The notes below the pieces were generated by a model. It did not search any database and was not told the origin of the DNA. It saw nothing but the letters and a program-made list of their open reading frames with translations. A stretch of 9,743 nt of DNA from NCBI GenBank assembly GCA_018714545.1, contig DVNG01000087.1:1-9743 (forward strand). Direction: 5' to 3'. Below are positions 7,107 through 9,743 of the stretch, piece after piece. The DNA is from Limousia pullorum. GTDB lineage: Bacteria; Bacillota; Clostridia; Oscillospirales; Acutalibacteraceae. The first letter of the stretch is position 1. Each line of letters begins with the position of its first letter. The position numbers and the translations under genes are program-made.

Positions 7107-7772
7107 ATGAAGAATAAAAACTTGGGATATGTTGTTCTTAGTATTCTATTGGTTTTTATTAGCATAATTGCGTTTGTGATCCCAACGGAAAAGACTGGGA
7201 CATTCTGGATTACTTATGTTTTTACCACTATTGCAATTTTGGCTCAGATTGTAATTTGGAAAAATACTCTTGGGAAAGAGGATACACTAAAGAGTAAATT
7301 TCTGGGCTTACCTGTAATCCATGTCGGTATCGTATATCTGGTTGTTCAAATTGTTGCTTTTGCTGTATTCACAGCTGTGCCTACACTTCCAATTTGGAGT
7401 GCAATCGTAGCTTGTACATCTATCCTTTGCTTTTCTGTAGTTTCTATGATTGCCGGAGAAGCAGGCCGTGGAGAGACTGAATATGTAGAATCAAAAGTAC
7501 AGAAGAAAGTTTTCTTTATTAAGGAATTACAGACCGATGTGGAACTCCTTATTGATCGAGAAACGGACATCGAAATTAGAACTGCGTTACAACAGCTTGC
7601 AGAAAAAATCAGATTTAGCGATCCTATGAGTGATGATACTCTGTCAAAAATCGAGAACACGATTGCAGAAAGAGTGGCCGAACTCAAAACTGAATCAGAT
7701 AAGATGTCCATTATTCACGAACTCGATTCGCTTCTTGCGGAGCGAAATAAAAAAGCAAAAATATTAAAATAA
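7107..7772 (+). CDS. Four-helix membrane protein with cytosolic helical C-terminus
   Basis: 221-residue integral membrane protein. Four hydrophobic segments lie at about residues 6-26, 33-51, 65-88 and 96-116, in two hairpins. The rest (about 120-221) is hydrophilic and helical, with repeated charged segments (LLIDRETDIEI, IRFSDPMSDDTL, IENTIAERVAEL) and a basic end. I do not recognise a catalytic motif. GGGAGG at 7094-7099 favours ATG 7107; ATG 7104, overlapping the previous stop as ATGA, is also in frame but only 4 bases from the site. The overlap indicates translational coupling to the SPFH gene. By position it matches the membrane partner of SPFH/zinc-ribbon clusters such as YdjH in Bacillus subtilis, so it may anchor the two zinc-ribbon proteins; this is inference from context. 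Confidence 0.82.
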   Translation: MKNKNLGYVVLSILLVFISIIAFVIPTEKTGTFWITYVFTTIAILAQIVIWKNTLGKEDTLKSKFLGLPVIHVGIVYLVVQIVAFAVFTAVPTLPIWSAIVACTSILCFSVVSMIAGEAGRGETEYVESKVQKKVFFIKELQTDVELLIDRETDIEIRTALQQLAEKIRFSDPMSDDTLSKIENTIAERVAELKTESDKMSIIHELDSLLAERNKKAKILK

Positions 7773-7792
7773 AATGAAAGAAGGACAGTATT

Positions 7793-8830
7793 ATGAAGCG
7801 ACTTATTTGTGAAATGTGTGGAAGCACAGATTTGGTGAAACAGGACGGTGTATTTATTTGTCAGTCCTGCGGAACAAAATATTCTGTTGAGGAAGCAAAA
7901 AAGATGATGATTGAGGGAACTGTTGAGGTACAAGGTACGGTTCGCATTGATAAATCTAAAAATTTTATGAATTTATACCAAATGGCGTGTGATGCTATTC
8001 GTGATGGAAATTTTGATAGTGCATATAACTATAGTTCAGATGCGTTGATAATCAATTCTGACGAAGCAGAACTGATAGGTATACAGGGTTTGGCTATTCT
8101 GGGTAAAGAACAAATTGTTAACAATATTCCCACATCATGTGTAAATGCGATGATGAGAATGTTTAATGCTTTTGAGAGCAGTCACGATTCATTTGATGAG
8201 AAGATACGTAAACTTTCAAATATTACAGAATATATAGAATCTGTACGCAAAATAAAATCTGATCTTTTTGATGAAGAAATTAAAGAAATAGAATCTCAAA
8301 AAGTCGAATATTCTTCAGGCTCAGAAAAGGTTGCTGCAGCAAATCTGGCATTGCAAGCTTTGGGAGGCAATATTTTCACTCAGCAAAAAGCTGAAGCGAA
8401 TTTAGATAAAGAAAAAGCCAAAAGGATTCATAATGAAAAGCTTGAAGCACAAATTCACAAGATCAAAGCAAAGAAAAATATACTTGATAATTATCAACTA
8501 GAATTAAATAATAAAATAAACTCTGCCAAACAAGATATCACTCGACAAAAGGAAAAATTTTGTTATGATGAATATTGGAAAGCTCATGCAGAAGAACGAA
8601 AAGATATGGAGTCAAAAGTTGCCGCATATACAAGGGAAATCGAATCTCTCAATAAACAGATTTCAGATTTTGAAGCTGAAAAAACTCCAATTCTTGCAAC
8701 CGCTTCTTCTAATGTTCCTGCGCAAGCTACATTAGAAGAAATAAAAGATACAATTAGAAAACTTGAAAATACACGAGCAAACCTCGGAATTTTTAAAGGT
8801 AAGGAAAAAAAGCAATCACAGCTGAAATAA
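7793..8830 (+). CDS. Zinc-ribbon (TFIIB-type) and coiled-coil protein, ending early by frame break
   Basis: 345 residues in the zero frame. The N-terminus is a compact zinc ribbon (C6, C9, C23, C26; CEMCG and CQSCG) followed by the family's usual TKYSVEEAKKMMIEGTVEVQGTV linker region. Residues about 60-110 look TPR-like (YQMACDAIRDGNFDSAYNYSSDAL), and about 165-335 are long charged coiled coils. No membrane segment is seen. The start is ATG 7793 with AAGGA at 7781-7785, 20 bases after the previous gene, so it is in the same operon. The zero frame stops at 8828-8830, six codons past a run of seven A. The -1 frame continues with 67 residues of the same type, so the intended product is probably 407 residues. 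Relatives (YdjG-like) work with SPFH and membrane partners; exact function unknown. Confidence 0.84.
   Translation: MKRLICEMCGSTDLVKQDGVFICQSCGTKYSVEEAKKMMIEGTVEVQGTVRIDKSKNFMNLYQMACDAIRDGNFDSAYNYSSDALIINSDEAELIGIQGLAILGKEQIVNNIPTSCVNAMMRMFNAFESSHDSFDEKIRKLSNITEYIESVRKIKSDLFDEEIKEIESQKVEYSSGSEKVAAANLALQALGGNIFTQQKAEANLDKEKAKRIHNEKLEAQIHKIKAKKNILDNYQLELNNKINSAKQDITRQKEKFCYDEYWKAHAEERKDMESKVAAYTREIESLNKQISDFEAEKTPILATASSNVPAQATLEEIKDTIRKLENTRANLGIFKGKEKKQSQLK
8806..8812 (+). promoter_or_regulatory. Slippery heptamer A_AAA_AAG in phase (candidate -1 frameshift site)
   Basis: In the zero frame the codons are GAA AAA AAG, which sets A AAA AAG exactly in phase, the same heptamer used for the -1 frameshift in Escherichia coli dnaX. 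The zero-frame stop comes 16-18 bases later. An AAAGGT at 8795-8800 lies upstream, but closer than the usual stimulator spacing, and only a weak A-T hairpin is visible downstream. A one-base deletion in the A7 run would leave the same sequence. Confidence 0.5.
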
Positions 8831-9015
8831 CCGAATTGCATGAAAAAAAAGTTTTTTGCGAAAAAGAAATTAAAAAGCAAAAGAGCGAGTTAAAAGCAAA
8901 ATGTGATCCAAAGATTGCTGCGATTGATAAAAAAATTGAGCCTTTCCGCAATAGACTCTCTGAACTCACTAAAAAGAAAAATGCAATTATATCTGAACTT
9001 AATAAAAACCGATGA
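8812..9015 (+). CDS. -1 frame continuation of the zinc-ribbon/coiled-coil protein
   Basis: Following the A-run in the -1 frame gives 67 residues (AITAEITELHEKKVF ... SELNKNR), rich in Lys, Glu and Leu with heptad-like spacing, then TGA at 9013-9015. Composition and character match the coiled coil just before it, and the closing SELNKNR resembles the charged ends I know from related zinc-ribbon proteins. It has no start codon or ribosome binding site of its own. It is therefore the C-terminal part of the gene at 7793, reached by frameshift or separated by an indel. Confidence 0.75.
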   Translation, partial: AITAEITELHEKKVFCEKEIKKQKSELKAKCDPKIAAIDKKIEPFRNRLSELTKKKNAIISELNKNR

Positions 9016-9234
9016 AGTAATAATACCTCCGACTTTGTCATGGAAACCTCATAGACAGATTTATCGCTTTGTTACTATCTATGTTACATTACTTATGATA
9101 TTTATAGCTCTACTTTGTACGTAATAAAATATTAGCGTCTTTTCATTTGAATGTTCTCCTTTTTTGTCATTCCTCAGGCTTATTTTGTAACATAAATAGT
9201 TTTGTTTTTACATAATCAAATTTCGTCTTCTTTT
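9016..9234. other. AT-rich gap after the operon, no gene supported
   Basis: Low-complexity AT-rich sequence. One frame encodes a short hydrophobic run up to a stop at 9122-9124 but without a credible start or ribosome binding site. No repeats or promoter of note were seen. Confidence 0.5.
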
Positions 9235-9262
9235 AAACCACTCGGCTATCGAGTGGTTTTTT
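9235..9262 (+). terminator. Intrinsic terminator closing the SPFH operon
   Basis: AAACCACTCG (9235-9244) pairs perfectly with CGAGTGGTTT (9250-9259) around the loop GCTAT, and a T-run (9257-9262) follows directly. This is a textbook Rho-independent terminator. It lies about 20 bases before the truncated methyltransferase begins, so it also marks the right end of the inserted block. Confidence 0.88.
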
Positions 9263-9282
9263 ATTTTATATATAAAACAAAC

Positions 9283-9743
9283 GCAGACACCGAGGGGCTG
9301 AACTTTAGAAAAGCTTTTGCAGATTCCGGATTTTATCTTTCCGGATGCTGTATCTGGAAAAAGCAGTCTTTGGTTCTCGGACGTTCCCCATACCAATGGC
9401 AGCATGAGCCTGTGCTGTACGGCTGGAAGAAAAAAGGAAAACACCAGTGGTACACAGGCAGAAAGGAATCAACAATCTGGGAATTTGACAAACCAAAGAA
9501 AAACGGCGACCACCCAACTATGAAGCCTATTCCCCTTCTTGCCTATCCCATAATGAATTCATCCATGAGCAACTCGGTCGTCCTTGACCCCTTCGGCGGA
9601 TCCGGTTCAACACTTATAGCCTGCGAACAGACACAAAGAATTTGTTACACCATTGAGCTTGACGAAAAATTCTGCGACGTTATAGTCAATCGCTACATAG
9701 AGCAGGCAGGTTCATCTGACGGTGTATTTGTTATTCGTGACGG
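9283..9743 (+). pseudogene. Phage-type DNA methyltransferase (N6-adenine/N4-cytosine), 5' part missing, open at right edge
   Basis: Frame 1 from about 9283 encodes 153 residues of a beta-type amino-methyltransferase: ADTEGLNFRKAF, GCCIWKKQSLVLG, QWQHEPVLYGWKK, the substrate-region DHPTMKPIPLL, then SAM-binding motif I DPFGGSGST (codons near 9585-9611), and the ELDEKFCDVIVNRY motif. In this class the catalytic (D/N/S)PP(Y/W) motif lies N-terminal to motif I, and it is absent: homology starts in mid-protein right after a terminator. No start codon with a ribosome binding site precedes it; the first in-frame ATG is 9520. The protein should be inactive. Codon use returns to that of the phage replication genes, supporting a common origin. 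The 3' end is outside the window. Confidence 0.85.

Larger units (their letters stand above)
5676..9282. other. Inserted/replacing block between truncated helicase and truncated methyltransferase
   Basis: On the left, helicase homology stops at about 5675; on the right, methyltransferase homology begins at about 9283 in mid-protein. Between them lie three genes with T-ending, AT-rich codon use and their own terminator. I see no transposase, integrase, terminal inverted repeats or target duplication, and the two flanks belong to different genes, so a simple transposition is not supported. A replacement with loss of phage DNA fits better. Edges are estimates, good to perhaps ten bases. Confidence 0.6.

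Noticed and set aside
5789..8840. Ten-base repeat AACCGAATTG near 5790 and 8828 as possible recombination repeat
   Set aside because: Short, AT-rich, not at either junction, and one copy lies in coding sequence; chance is sufficient.
9016..9124. Short hydrophobic stretch (ending LLMIFIALLCT) that could be a membrane tail of the zinc-ribbon protein
   Set aside because: It is in a different frame from the tail ending at 9015 and would need a second shift near an A5 run. It has no own start or ribosome site, and the tail already ends in a family-like way.
5660..9300. Insertion sequence or composite transposon as the source of the inserted block
   Set aside because: No transposase, terminal inverted repeats or target duplication seen, and the flanks are different genes.
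1..9743. CRISPR array, tRNA or rRNA genes
   Set aside because: No regularly spaced repeats, cloverleaf-like segments or rRNA-like conserved sequence were noticed on either strand.

Overview
The window looks like Firmicutes DNA, most probably a gut Clostridia genome (inference from strong GGAGG-type ribosome binding sites, the gene families present, and moderate to low GC). It has four blocks. (1) At the left edge, 2-520 is the C-terminal two thirds of a cobalt/nickel-type ECF transporter ATPase (CbiO-like), visibly more GC-rich than what follows. (2) From 560 to about 5675 is the replication module of a prophage or related mobile element: a four-cysteine conserved protein, a family A DNA polymerase with 3'-5' exonuclease, a DUF4406-type protein and a primase-helicase (AEP primase plus P4/D5-type helicase). 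(3) From about 5676 to 9282 is a self-contained transcription unit of different codon character: an SPFH-domain protein with two C-terminal zinc ribbons, a four-helix membrane protein, and a zinc-ribbon/coiled-coil protein, closed by a strong intrinsic terminator. (4) From 9283 to the right edge is the C-terminal part of a phage-type DNA N6-adenine/N4-cytosine methyltransferase.

The phage module is damaged in three places. The polymerase has an in-frame TGA inside the Exo III motif of the proofreading exonuclease, with perfect continuity of frame and homology on both sides. The primase-helicase stops shortly after Walker B, where its recognisable sequence gives way to AT-rich DNA. The methyltransferase begins in mid-protein without its catalytic DPPY-type motif. 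The simplest reading is that block 3 replaced the middle of a phage replication region, removing the end of the helicase, whatever lay between, and the front of the methyltransferase; the remnant is then probably a cryptic prophage.

The three genes of block 3 are close together (an ATGA-type overlap, then a 20-base gap) and resemble, from family knowledge, the SPFH / membrane / zinc-ribbon envelope-stress type of cluster such as Bacillus subtilis ydjGHI, but without a PspA-like gene in view. Their likely joint role is a membrane-associated assembly; this is inference. The third gene has a canonical A_AAA_AAG slippery heptamer in phase, 16 bases before its stop, and the -1 frame carries 67 more residues of the same charged coiled coil. 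It is therefore either a programmed -1 frameshift or a one-base loss in a seven-A run.
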